A stretch of 15,929 nucleotides of DNA, from the NCBI GenBank assembly GCA_964463425.1, contig CAYXBV010000009.1:1-15929 (forward strand). The letters are read 5' to 3'. The DNA comes from JAHJHG01 sp964463425. GTDB lineage: Bacteria; Patescibacteriota; Microgenomatia; UBA8517. Made by a program: the position numbers and the translations under genes. Of the stretch, positions 1-7,158 are shown piece by piece. Below the pieces are notes generated by a model. It did not search any database and was not told where the DNA came from. It saw only the letters and a program-made list of their open reading frames with translations. Numbering within the stretch: position 1 is the stretch's first letter; the number at the start of each line of letters is the position of its first letter.

Positions 1-623
1 TGGCAAAAACGGCTGGTGCTAGAGTATACGAAAGGAGTCTCAATTCGAGCTTCTCTGCGCAAAGAAACTATGGATTAGGTAGGACTCAGGGTAAGTGGGT
101 GTTTTTTGTTGACGCAGACGAAAGGATATCGGATTCACTTCGAAATGAAATTATTCAAATTATCAACGACCCTCTTATCAACTACATGGGCTTTTACGTA
201 AAACGGACAGACTATCTGTGGGGCAAGGAATTAAAACATGGCGAAACAGCTAATATTTCTCTTGTTCGTTTAGCTAGACGAAAAGCTGGAAAATGGACAA
301 GAAGGGTGCATGAAACATGGGAGATCAACGGAAGAACGCGCGAATTAAAAAATTCTTTATCACATTACCCGCATCCAACCCTAACAAGTTTTGTAAATAG
401 TATAAACACGATGTCCGTATTGCATGCTCAAGCTAATTTGGAAGAAGGCAAGAAATCTACTTTAATAAAAATAATTGTTTGGCCAATAGGTAAGTTTTTA
501 TCAAATTATTTACTAAAAAGAGGATTTATAGATGGAGTTCGGGGCTTAATGGTTGCGTTAGTTATGAGTTTTCACTCATACTTAGCTTGGAGTAAATTAT
601 GGCTTCTTCAAAGAGAAAAATAA
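1..623 (+). CDS. Glycosyltransferase family 2 (WaaE/KdtX-like), 5'-truncated
   Basis: The reading frame is open from base 3 to the TAA at 621-623, so the gene starts upstream of the window and about 207 C-terminal residues are visible. The frame reads ARVYERSLNSSFSAQRNYGL, then KWVFFVDADERIS, which is the GT-A family 2 nucleotide-sugar/metal (DxD-type) segment as found in WaaE/KdtX-like transferases. A later RRVHETW and a Hy-rich SHYPHP segment are also typical of that family, as is a hydrophobic, probably membrane-associated C-terminus. Family knowledge suggests it transfers a sugar from a nucleotide donor at the cytoplasmic membrane face during surface glycan synthesis. Its last 25 bases overlap the O-antigen ligase-like gene, so the two are probably co-translated. 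The acceptor and sugar cannot be read from sequence. Confidence 0.85.
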   Translation, partial: AKTAGARVYERSLNSSFSAQRNYGLGRTQGKWVFFVDADERISDSLRNEIIQIINDPLINYMGFYVKRTDYLWGKELKHGETANISLVRLARRKAGKWTRRVHETWEINGRTRELKNSLSHYPHPTLTSFVNSINTMSVLHAQANLEEGKKSTLIKIIVWPIGKFLSNYLLKRGFIDGVRGLMVALVMSFHSYLAWSKLWLLQREK

Positions 624-1789
624 AAAATACAACAGAAATATTAATATTTGCGTTTTTGGTTCTGTTTCCGTTTGGTCAAATTATCAGAATCAATTTAAAC
701 CTTCTTGGATCGAGTATTGTTTTGCATCCAATCGATTTGATAGCTGGTGTCGGATTATTTATTTTCTTAATGGAGAATTTTAAAAAACCTAAGATATTTG
801 GCTATCTGCTAACTTTTTTGGGTGTAGCCTTATTTTCTTATCTTTTGTCTTTTGCAATTCTTGGTGGAGAAAGATTGTATGTAGGTGGTCTATATTTATT
901 TAGGCTTTTTGCTTACACATCCTTTTTCCTTTTGGCATGGAACACAGCAAAAAATGATAAAAAATATTCAAAGAAACTTTTAGGCTCTTTAATATATGTT
1001 GTATTGGCCGTCTCTCTTTTTGGTTTTTTGCAATACTTTATTTATCCCGATATAACAACCTTTACGATATGGGGGTGGGATGATCATTATTATCGACTGC
1101 TGGGAACGTTTTTAGATCCTGGTCACACGAGCATAATACTTGTATTTGGATTTTTGGCTGCTTTAGTTAAATACCTTGAGGAGAAAAACAAAAGGCTTTT
1201 GCCTATTCTCGGAATAATTCTTATTTCAATTGCTTTTACTTACTCAAGGGCGGGGTATTTGGCTTTAGTGAGTGGAATATTTGTTGTCGCTTTCGTGAAA
1301 AAAAATACAAAACTGCTAATTACCTTGATCTCATTGTTTGCACTAACAGTAATTTTACTGCCTCGCCCTGGAGGTGAGGGAGTTAAATTAGAAAGAACCG
1401 CCAGCATTGCTTTGCGCATAGAGGACTATGGCGACACATTGAGTATTTTTAAGAAAGCCCCTCTTTTTGGGGTTGGTTACAATAATATGTGTCTTGCTAG
1501 AACAGAATACTTGAGTCAATTTAACCCAAATTCACACGCATGTTCTGGCTCTGCTTCTAGCTTGTTACTGATATTGGCAACAACCGGCATACTGGGTTTA
1601 ATTGTTTTTATAAAATTAATAGGGGAAATTGTGAGTGGGCTAGCGAAAAATGTATATGGAATAACTTTTTTGTCTTGTTTAGTTGCCCTTCTCGTGCATA
1701 GTATGTTTGTTAACAGCTTGCTTTATCCTTGGGTAATGGGATGGATGGGACTACTTCTTTCGATTTCGATGAAGACTACTAAGGAGTAA
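599..1789 (+). CDS. O-antigen ligase/polymerase (Wzy/WaaL)-like membrane protein
   Basis: This 396-aa protein is almost entirely hydrophobic, with roughly ten to twelve membrane segments. A larger loop around residues 255-315 carries ERTASIALRIEDYGDTLSIF and FGVGYNNM, the usual arrangement of the O-antigen ligase (Wzy_C) family. The central FTYSRAGYLALVSG resembles the family's conserved SR(A/G)G(W/Y) motif, and LLGTFLDPGHTSII also fits. Such proteins polymerise or ligate lipid-linked glycans on the outer face of the membrane. The ATG at 599 lies inside the end of the glycosyltransferase gene (25-base overlap), pointing to a polysaccharide operon extending left of the window. Ligase and polymerase cannot be told apart from sequence. 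The last 11 bases overlap the convergent Ig-like protein gene. Confidence 0.8.
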   Translation: MASSKRKIKNTTEILIFAFLVLFPFGQIIRINLNLLGSSIVLHPIDLIAGVGLFIFLMENFKKPKIFGYLLTFLGVALFSYLLSFAILGGERLYVGGLYLFRLFAYTSFFLLAWNTAKNDKKYSKKLLGSLIYVVLAVSLFGFLQYFIYPDITTFTIWGWDDHYYRLLGTFLDPGHTSIILVFGFLAALVKYLEEKNKRLLPILGIILISIAFTYSRAGYLALVSGIFVVAFVKKNTKLLITLISLFALTVILLPRPGGEGVKLERTASIALRIEDYGDTLSIFKKAPLFGVGYNNMCLARTEYLSQFNPNSHACSGSASSLLLILATTGILGLIVFIKLIGEIVSGLAKNVYGITFLSCLVALLVHSMFVNSLLYPWVMGWMGLLLSISMKTTKE

Positions 1790-2492
1790 AAGATACTGAG
1801 AAGTCCATCTCTGTTTGGTTTTCGGCTTTATCTGTTGCCTTAATATTGAAGTTATTTTTTCCTTCATTAAGTGTTGTTAGAAATGTAAAAGTTCTATCCT
1901 CGTCAACAGCGACAATTCTGTCGTTGATTGTTAGTGAAACTCCATCTTCGGTTAATCCCTCAATTGTGATTTGTCTTTCTTTGGAGCCGTAATACTCTTT
2001 TCCTTCTTCTGGGGATGTTACTTCTAGATCGGGACTTTCATTATCAAAAACAACTTCATACACCTTTGATTCTTGGCTTTCATTGCCAGCAGAGTCTTTA
2101 GTTTTTGCGGATATTGTGTTTTCTCCTTTTCTTAACTTGAAGGTATAATTAAACTCACCGTCGTTATTGGCGATGATTTCTTCGTCGTTTGTGTTTAGGA
2201 ACAATGTGATAATTGCTCCGGGTTCAGTTTTTCCTGAAATTTTAAGTTGTTGTTCTTTGGTGTGTTCTGCGAATCTTTCGAAGATGGGTGGAGCTGGAGG
2301 AGTGGTGTCGCTTATTTCAACTGGCGTGTTTCCTTTTTTGAGATTAGACAAAAAACCAGCAAATTTAGCAACAGCAGGAAGCCCTAAAAATATGAAAGCA
2401 ATTATAATGCCAACTGTTAGCGTGCCAAATAGTGCGGCTCGCTTAATATTTTTTCTTTCTTCGGATCGTGCCAATCTAGATCGTCTTGTCAT
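1779..2492 (-). CDS. Membrane-anchored protein with two Ig-like domains
   Basis: This 237-aa protein has a basic N-terminus (MTRRSRLARSEERKNIKRA), one membrane helix at about residues 19-45, and an extracytoplasmic part. That part looks like two bacterial Ig-like beta-sandwich repeats: about 62-150, opening DTTPPAPP, and about 153-237, opening SPDLEVTSPEEG. Each repeat shows the pattern of a short turn, a GxN(T/F) strand, then K(T/A)KDSAGN or KATDKAEN, as in glucodextranase-B-like and Big-type domains. The two parallel endings support internal duplication. It is probably a surface adhesion or wall-organising protein; no catalytic motif is seen. The ATG at 2492 has no Shine-Dalgarno. It converges on and overlaps the O-antigen ligase-like gene by 11 bases, and tRNA-Thr lies just upstream on the same strand. 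Confidence 0.7.
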   Translation of the reverse strand: MTRRSRLARSEERKNIKRAALFGTLTVGIIIAFIFLGLPAVAKFAGFLSNLKKGNTPVEISDTTPPAPPIFERFAEHTKEQQLKISGKTEPGAIITLFLNTNDEEIIANNDGEFNYTFKLRKGENTISAKTKDSAGNESQESKVYEVVFDNESPDLEVTSPEEGKEYYGSKERQITIEGLTEDGVSLTINDRIVAVDEDRTFTFLTTLNEGKNNFNIKATDKAENQTEMDFSVSFTP

Positions 2493-2535
2493 GCTAGTTT
2501 GTGATTTTAACAGTCTAATTCTGTTTTGTCGAATG

Positions 2536-2607
2536 AGCCGAGAGTGGGATTCGAACCCACGACCCCTGCTTTACGAAAGCAGTGCTCTACCCCTGAGCTA
2601 CCTCGGC
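2536..2607 (-). tRNA. tRNA-Thr (anticodon CGU)
   Basis: The reverse complement folds into a 72-nt cloverleaf. The acceptor stem GCCGAGG/TCTCGGC has one G-U pair at its base. The D stem is GCTC/GAGC, and the anticodon stem CTGCT/AGCAG encloses the loop TTCGTAA. The T arm is GTGGG-TTCGAAT-CCCAC. Anticodon CGU reads ACG. The discriminator base is U and is followed by CAT, so CCA must be added after transcription. An extended -10 promoter lies just upstream. Confidence 0.95.
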
Positions 2608-2619
2608 TTAATATATCGA

Positions 2620-2628
2620 ATTATACCA
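2620..2628 (-). promoter_or_regulatory. Extended -10 promoter of tRNA-Thr
   Basis: The minus strand reads TGGTATAAT, a perfect TATAAT preceded by the TGn extension, ending 12 bases before the mature tRNA 5' end. That predicts a start around 2613. There is no convincing -35 element, which is usual for extended -10 promoters. Confidence 0.55.
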
Positions 2629-2721
2629 CTTTACTTTTATTGCTTGTTTGTAAGTGAGAATATATAATTTGACTACTGGAAAATATTTCAAGATAGGGAC
2701 AAATCACTAAAAAGTTGTATG

Positions 2722-2751
2722 TTATGATTTATTGTGATAAATTCCTATAAT
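2722..2751 (+). promoter_or_regulatory. Possible promoter of the degenerate synthetase-like gene
   Basis: A perfect TATAAT at 2746-2751 directly abuts the ATG at 2752, with a weak -35 (TTATGA, 2722-2727) 18 bases upstream. A start about 7 bases after the -10 would fall inside the annotated gene. Either the real start codon is the in-frame ATG at 2773, giving a leader of about 15 nt, or this box is not the promoter used. Confidence 0.35.
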
Positions 2752-3684
2752 ATGTCAACTGAAAATAAAGATATGGGCATAAAAAACAATAAATTGGAGG
2801 AGAAATTCAAGTCTTATCTAAATTTAATTCCTAACGAGGGGTTAATTGAGCAAAAGCCCACCCTCAAGGCAACGAACCTAGAGGCATTAGAAGCAAAACC
2901 TCGCGGAACTATTTATTATGGGACAGGCTTGACTACACCTAAAGAGATCAGTGTCGGGCTACCTTTTGATGTATTAGGCATGATATTAGTTGCAGAAAGG
3001 ATTAAGAAAACTCTTGGTCTAAAGGAAATATTTCATCATGTAGCAGATACGCATGCTAAAACAAATGAGTGGATTGATTCAGAAGAAGTAGATCGTAGAG
3101 CGAAAATTACAAAAGAAATGTTATTAAAAGTTGCTAAAAATCTGGATCTAGAAGGCTATAATGTAGTTTTGTCGTCGGAGTTTGATCAAACACCAGAATA
3201 TAACGATTTGGTAGAGTATTTTAAAAAGAATTCACAGGAGCATGAGTATGTTATAAGAGAGATGGCTGATATGGAATGGTACCGCACAAAACATGGAACA
3301 ACAGTAAAGATGGGCTGGATTATACAAGCATCAGAGACAGAGGCTGGGTTTGATGAGAGATTGTTTGATAAGGAATATTCTCGTATAAAAGGCGATCAAC
3401 TGTCGTTTGTATATACTAAGCCAGGAAGAACTCTTGATTTAAGCAGACCCAAGGTTTCACCATATATTCAAATTGCTGGCGAAAACAGATTGCTTCTCGA
3501 GCAAGGAGAGGATGTTTTGCATAAAATAGAAGAGGCAGCTGAGAGGATGAAGGACCCACATCTTGGTGGAGCCAAAAAGCATATTGGTAAAATAGTCAGA
3601 ATATATGAAAAATTATATGGAAGTTTAGGCAAGATACCCTTAGAAGAAAAAATACAGACAATTATCGATAAGGCGACAGCATAA
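2752..3684 (+). CDS. Degenerate class I (TyrRS/TrpRS-like) aminoacyl-tRNA synthetase-fold protein
   Basis: This is a 310-aa protein from the ATG at 2752; a GTG at 2734 and an ATG at 2773 are alternatives. I do not recognise an exact family. HHVADTHAKTNEW closely resembles the L-A-D-x-H-A-x-x-N strand and helix of archaeal TyrRS and TrpRS catalytic domains. The following helix and YNVVLSSEFDQTPEYNDLVEYF resemble the TyrRS segment with G-S-E-F. TVKMGWIIQASE sits where the substrate helix would be, and SRPKVSPYIQI occupies the KMSKS position. The HIGH motif is not recognisable; that region reads ISVGLPFDVLGM. There is no anticodon-binding or S4 domain. The gene converges on the aminotransferase/VanX/racemase operon with a 15-base gap. 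It may be an aaRS paralogue that activates an amino acid, binds aminoacyl-AMP or aminoacyl-tRNA, or has another adenylation-related role. The fold assignment is my inference. Confidence 0.5.
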   Translation: MSTENKDMGIKNNKLEEKFKSYLNLIPNEGLIEQKPTLKATNLEALEAKPRGTIYYGTGLTTPKEISVGLPFDVLGMILVAERIKKTLGLKEIFHHVADTHAKTNEWIDSEEVDRRAKITKEMLLKVAKNLDLEGYNVVLSSEFDQTPEYNDLVEYFKKNSQEHEYVIREMADMEWYRTKHGTTVKMGWIIQASETEAGFDERLFDKEYSRIKGDQLSFVYTKPGRTLDLSRPKVSPYIQIAGENRLLLEQGEDVLHKIEEAAERMKDPHLGGAKKHIGKIVRIYEKLYGSLGKIPLEEKIQTIIDKATA

Positions 3685-3699
3685 CAGATTCTTCTATTC

Positions 3700-4881
3700 T
3701 TAATACCCGAATATTTTTATTTTACCGAATCCCCATCCTGGTCCAGTTGGGATAGTAATCTGGCCGTCGGGTGTGTATTTTAGCACCTCAGGATCATCAA
3801 CAAGATCTTCGTAAAGTCTTTCTTTTGGCAAAGATAGATCTCCCGGTATATTAGAGCCAAGAGATTGAAACAGTGCGGCAAGTGTAACAGTCATGCATCT
3901 ACCGGGAGTTGCTTCAAGCATGCCCCCCACCATTATTTGAATCTTTTTTTGTTGGCAATATGAACCTAATTCGACGCTTTTAATAATAGAACCTATTCTT
4001 CCGGGCTTAATATTAACTACATCAGCATAACCTTGATCGATGGCATGAATTGTAGTTTCAAGATCTGTTAGGCAATCGTCTAGACAAATAGGAGTATCTA
4101 GGTTTACAGATTGTCTTAGTTTTTTAACAGCCTCGATTCCTTTTAGTCGACCAACTCTTGAAACTGGTTCTTCTATCATCAAAAGACCAAGCTTGTCTAT
4201 TGTTTTTAATATTTTTATATGAGCTTTATTTTCAGGATCAAATGATCCATTTGCATCAACCATTATTTCAAATTTGCCACCGGATTTAAGCTTATTTATA
4301 GCCTTAATAACTTCTTGGTGAGACGATGGAGTTATTTTCAATTTAATTTTTGAAGCTCCTGCTTTAAGTGACATGTTTGCTTCTTCTATGATTTCCTTTG
4401 AAGTACCAACTCCGATACTTTTTCCATAAGGAATACTTTTGAGAGTTTGTGGAATTCCAAGGAGTTCTCCCATTGATTTACCCATGCTTTTGGCATATGC
4501 ATCCAACAATGCCATTTCGATCATCATTCTGGCAGTCGGAAATTTTTCTCCCTTGGGAAATTCTGTATCTTGGATAATATCAAGAGCCTGAGATATGCCT
4601 ATCGGACCTTCCGATCGTATTTTGCGTAGCAAGAAAGCTCCCGCACCAGAAACAGTTGCAGCACTATCGTCAGTGAAAAGTGGTATGGGTAGAGTAGCTC
4701 CTTCGCCGTAACCACTATATGTGCCACTAGGGGTCTCTATGTCGATTTCTACTATACCCGAAGGCCTAGAGTTTAAAGATCCGAAAGGTAGCTCCATTGT
4801 TTTATGCAGGCGTAAATCCACTACTAAACTAGCGAAATATGATATTTCTGGGGAAGGAGCATTATTTAGAATTTCTACCAT
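3700..4881 (-). CDS. Enolase-superfamily N-acylamino acid racemase / o-succinylbenzoate synthase-like enzyme
   Basis: This 393-aa protein carries the full catalytic set of the muconate-lactonizing subgroup. Numbered from the start at 4881, these are the KLK motif with catalytic Lys182, metal ligands Asp209 (VDANGS), Glu237 (IEEP) and Asp268 (CLDD), and the second catalytic Lys292 in NIKPGRIGS. VGGMLEATPGR and the PGDLSL ending are specific to the OSBS/N-acylamino acid racemase branch. That branch abstracts an alpha proton to racemise N-acyl amino acids or dehydrates SHCHC in menaquinone synthesis. No menaquinone gene is visible, while a GNAT-like gene lies directly upstream, so racemisation or epimerisation of an N-acylated amino acid is the better guess. 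Dipeptide epimerase is less likely. I use the ATG at 4881, overlapping the upstream stop by 7 bases; the longer start at 4926 would give a Cys/Arg-rich extension that merely overlaps the upstream gene. It is the last gene of the operon. Confidence 0.8.
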   Translation of the reverse strand: MVEILNNAPSPEISYFASLVVDLRLHKTMELPFGSLNSRPSGIVEIDIETPSGTYSGYGEGATLPIPLFTDDSAATVSGAGAFLLRKIRSEGPIGISQALDIIQDTEFPKGEKFPTARMMIEMALLDAYAKSMGKSMGELLGIPQTLKSIPYGKSIGVGTSKEIIEEANMSLKAGASKIKLKITPSSHQEVIKAINKLKSGGKFEIMVDANGSFDPENKAHIKILKTIDKLGLLMIEEPVSRVGRLKGIEAVKKLRQSVNLDTPICLDDCLTDLETTIHAIDQGYADVVNIKPGRIGSIIKSVELGSYCQQKKIQIMVGGMLEATPGRCMTVTLAALFQSLGSNIPGDLSLPKERLYEDLVDDPEVLKYTPDGQITIPTGPGWGFGKIKIFGY

Positions 4882-6104
4882 TTGTTTGCAACGTCGGCTG
4901 CATAATTTGATAAATCGTAGTTCCAAAAAGGATTTTCCTTTTTAGTTGCTTGCCAGAAGGTTGAGATAACTGGGACTCCTTTTGTTACTTTTCCGAACCA
5001 TAAGAAAGGCGGTTGCAAATCTTCAATGCCAGGTGTAAACAAGAAAGTTTGGAAGCCCTTACTATATAGTTCTTTTTGGAGAGCTCGGGAGTCTACGTCG
5101 ATTGGTACTTGTACTTGTATGAATGGAGTTTTAACATCATTAAGTTTGGATATTGCTTTATCTAATGATTTCACTTTCCCGCTCTCTTCTATGACAATTT
5201 CTCCATGAATTAAGTGTGTCAATTTTGTTTCAAGAGGTGGATAGTGTATAGAATAGGAAGGTTTCTCGAGTTTTTTATCAACACTATTTATTTTTTCACG
5301 AATTTGATAGTAAGTTGTCCAGTTATTAACGAACTTTTTATCACCAGAATCATAAATGAATGGATTGGCGGGGATAGTAGATTCTTGTTTTGAGACAAAT
5401 GCATAGGCAAACTGTTCCAAGGCTCCATGTTTTTTATAGAGTGGACCAAATCCACCCACAGCAACACCAGGAAATACTGACCACATGTGTGTTACGGCCT
5501 GCCCGCCTCGCATAAGTTCAGGAGTTTCTTCAGTTCCAATATTTCTGTCGGGAGCGGTTCGACATGTAGAAAATATGCCAACAACACTTTGTGTAGCATC
5601 TTCAGTAGTTAGCCATCTTATTATTCGTAGATCTTGAATGATTCGGTTGCCAACACCACCCAAACTAGCAGACCTTCCAAGTTCTGCCCAGCCATTGGGC
5701 TGTTTTACCATAACGGCTGTCCCTACAGGCTTATTATCTTCAAAGATCAAATACATATCATGAGTACCCGAATCAAGCGCTTTAACATTGTCTTTGGGAT
5801 TTTTATTCGGCAGTGCATAAGTTTCTCCATATGTTTTTATTATCACCTCTGCGTGCGCAGTCCCGGCCACTTGGGGATTTTCTCTGCACCAGTCTGGTCC
5901 ATATATTTGAAATGAAGCTCCTTTCTTTTCAATTTCGCTTATTTTTTTGTCAACCTTGTATGTTAGATGATCTAGGAGTGGGCGCAGTCTTTCGGGTATA
6001 GAGGGGGCAAGTTCCAGGTTTCTTAGGTTTTCTATTGTTGGGGCAAGTTCTTCTGAAAACTTAACGGACCGAGTATTAAGCCGATTTTTGTTTTCTATTG
6101 TCAT
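4875..6104 (-). CDS. GNAT-like acyltransferase, possibly with two GNAT units
   Basis: This 409-aa protein is not a close match to any family I can name. The segment at about 110-185 reads DMYLIFEDNKPVGTAVMV, then WAELGRSASL, GGVGNRIIQDLRIIRWL. This is the GNAT pattern of beta strands 2-4 followed by an acyl-CoA pyrophosphate-binding turn and helix. Near the C-terminus TPFIQVQVPID followed by ALQKELYSKGFQTFLFTP looks like the last strands of a second GNAT unit. Two tandem GNAT folds also occur in FemABX-type aminoacyl-tRNA-dependent transferases and in mycothiol synthase. It lies 6 bases after the VanX-like gene and overlaps the racemase-like gene by 7 bases, so it is translated with them. The likely role is acylation, or aminoacylation, of an amino group on the pathway intermediate. 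No Shine-Dalgarno is seen at the ATG at 6104. Confidence 0.55.
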   Translation of the reverse strand: MTIENKNRLNTRSVKFSEELAPTIENLRNLELAPSIPERLRPLLDHLTYKVDKKISEIEKKGASFQIYGPDWCRENPQVAGTAHAEVIIKTYGETYALPNKNPKDNVKALDSGTHDMYLIFEDNKPVGTAVMVKQPNGWAELGRSASLGGVGNRIIQDLRIIRWLTTEDATQSVVGIFSTCRTAPDRNIGTEETPELMRGGQAVTHMWSVFPGVAVGGFGPLYKKHGALEQFAYAFVSKQESTIPANPFIYDSGDKKFVNNWTTYYQIREKINSVDKKLEKPSYSIHYPPLETKLTHLIHGEIVIEESGKVKSLDKAISKLNDVKTPFIQVQVPIDVDSRALQKELYSKGFQTFLFTPGIEDLQPPFLWFGKVTKGVPVISTFWQATKKENPFWNYDLSNYAADVANKW

Positions 6105-6110
6105 TTTGTA

Positions 6111-7121
6111 TTAATTATCTGTAAAAAACTTATCATACTCGTGATTACTATATACGTCAAGTATTTCGCCAGTATATAATGAAAACTTCTTTATAGGACC
6201 ATATCTTGCTACATAATCTTTAATGCGGCTGCCTTGTGATACTCCAGCAAGATTATCGCAGAACGATGCGTGCCAATCTTCGCCTGGATAGATTGTAAAA
6301 CCTGCCATCTTAAAACTATTTGCAAAGATTTGTCGAGTATGCCACTGTTCAACAGTAACGAAGGGAGAATCTATTGCTACTAATGCACCACCTTCAGGAT
6401 ATTTATTTCCGAGGTCTAAAGGTAAAGAGTTAACTATCTTGCGAAGTGTTATATCAATAGCAGCTCCAGACTTATGTGAGGCTAGTCTCGGTGAAACGGC
6501 GGTTTTACTTTTGGCCTCTGTAATAACATCCTCCCATGCCCAATCCGGATGTTCTTTGGAGATCCAATTAACCCTTCGTTTAAATAAGCCTTCTTGTACG
6601 CCGATAGGTCTATAGGCATCCTCTACATGGAGCATTAAACCAACTTCTGATAAGGCGTGTCCTAAATCAAGAAGTCTAGTTGCCATTGACTCTCTTAACC
6701 AAAAAACTCTCTTTTTACCTGCCCATTCCCCGCAAGCCTCATTAAAGGGGATATCACTTAATGAAAGAGAAACATTTGATTCTTGGAATAATGAAGGAAT
6801 GTGCAACATTTTTTCGAAAGATTCTTTGATGGGAACGGATGCAATTATCTTTTGATGTTCGACGCTTCGATTAGCATAAAATCCAGCGAGCTCTTGGTCG
6901 AGTTTTTTGCGTTGTTCAGTAGTAAGAGGTTTAATTAAAAAAGAATCGGGGAAGGTAATTTCATAATCAAGTGTGCCATTTTTGCTTTTGCTTAATGAAC
7001 TGCGAATTATAGCTAGGTCTGATTTTAGAGGCTCGAGATCGTGTTTATGCTCAGAAGTCCGAAATTCAAATTTAGCATTAGAATGCGCTAGTAGACCAGG
7101 AATTTTAGATTCAAATTCCAT
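6111..7121 (-). CDS. VanX/DdpX-like D,D-dipeptidase (peptidase M15D) with N-terminal extension
   Basis: From the ATG at 7121 the protein is 336 aa. Its C-terminal part is a canonical M15D zinc dipeptidase: Arg171 (DAYRP), zinc ligands His216 (SHKSG) and Asp223 (AAIDITL), and catalytic Glu281 with ligand His284 (EDWH). The enterococcal VanX residues R71, H116, D123, E181 and H184 have exactly the same spacing, offset by 100. The family hydrolyses D-Ala-D-Ala or related dipeptides in the cytoplasm. About 100 N-terminal residues have no VanX counterpart and no clear signal peptide. The start at 7121 is preceded by AGGA 7 bases away. The earlier in-frame start at 7205 would overlap the aminotransferase gene by 47 bases and looks less likely. 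The natural dipeptide could be D-Ala-D-Ala or a pathway-specific one. Confidence 0.82.
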   Translation of the reverse strand: MEFESKIPGLLAHSNAKFEFRTSEHKHDLEPLKSDLAIIRSSLSKSKNGTLDYEITFPDSFLIKPLTTEQRKKLDQELAGFYANRSVEHQKIIASVPIKESFEKMLHIPSLFQESNVSLSLSDIPFNEACGEWAGKKRVFWLRESMATRLLDLGHALSEVGLMLHVEDAYRPIGVQEGLFKRRVNWISKEHPDWAWEDVITEAKSKTAVSPRLASHKSGAAIDITLRKIVNSLPLDLGNKYPEGGALVAIDSPFVTVEQWHTRQIFANSFKMAGFTIYPGEDWHASFCDNLAGVSQGSRIKDYVARYGPIKKFSLYTGEILDVYSNHEYDKFFTDN

Positions 7122-7158
7122 AATATATCCTGTAATATATTGCAAGAAGATATAAAAG

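Noticed and set aside
2167..2667. 166-codon plus-strand open frame
   Set aside because: It is antisense to the Ig-like protein gene and runs through tRNA-Thr; its text shows no family features.
3685..3699. Terminator between the convergent synthetase-like and racemase-like genes
   Set aside because: Only 15 bases separate the genes and no inverted repeat is visible there.
4882..4926. N-terminal extension of the racemase-like gene
   Set aside because: The extra 15 residues are Cys/Arg-rich, overlap the upstream gene by 52 bases in all, and are not part of the enolase-superfamily capping domain; the ATG at 4881 gives a normal length.
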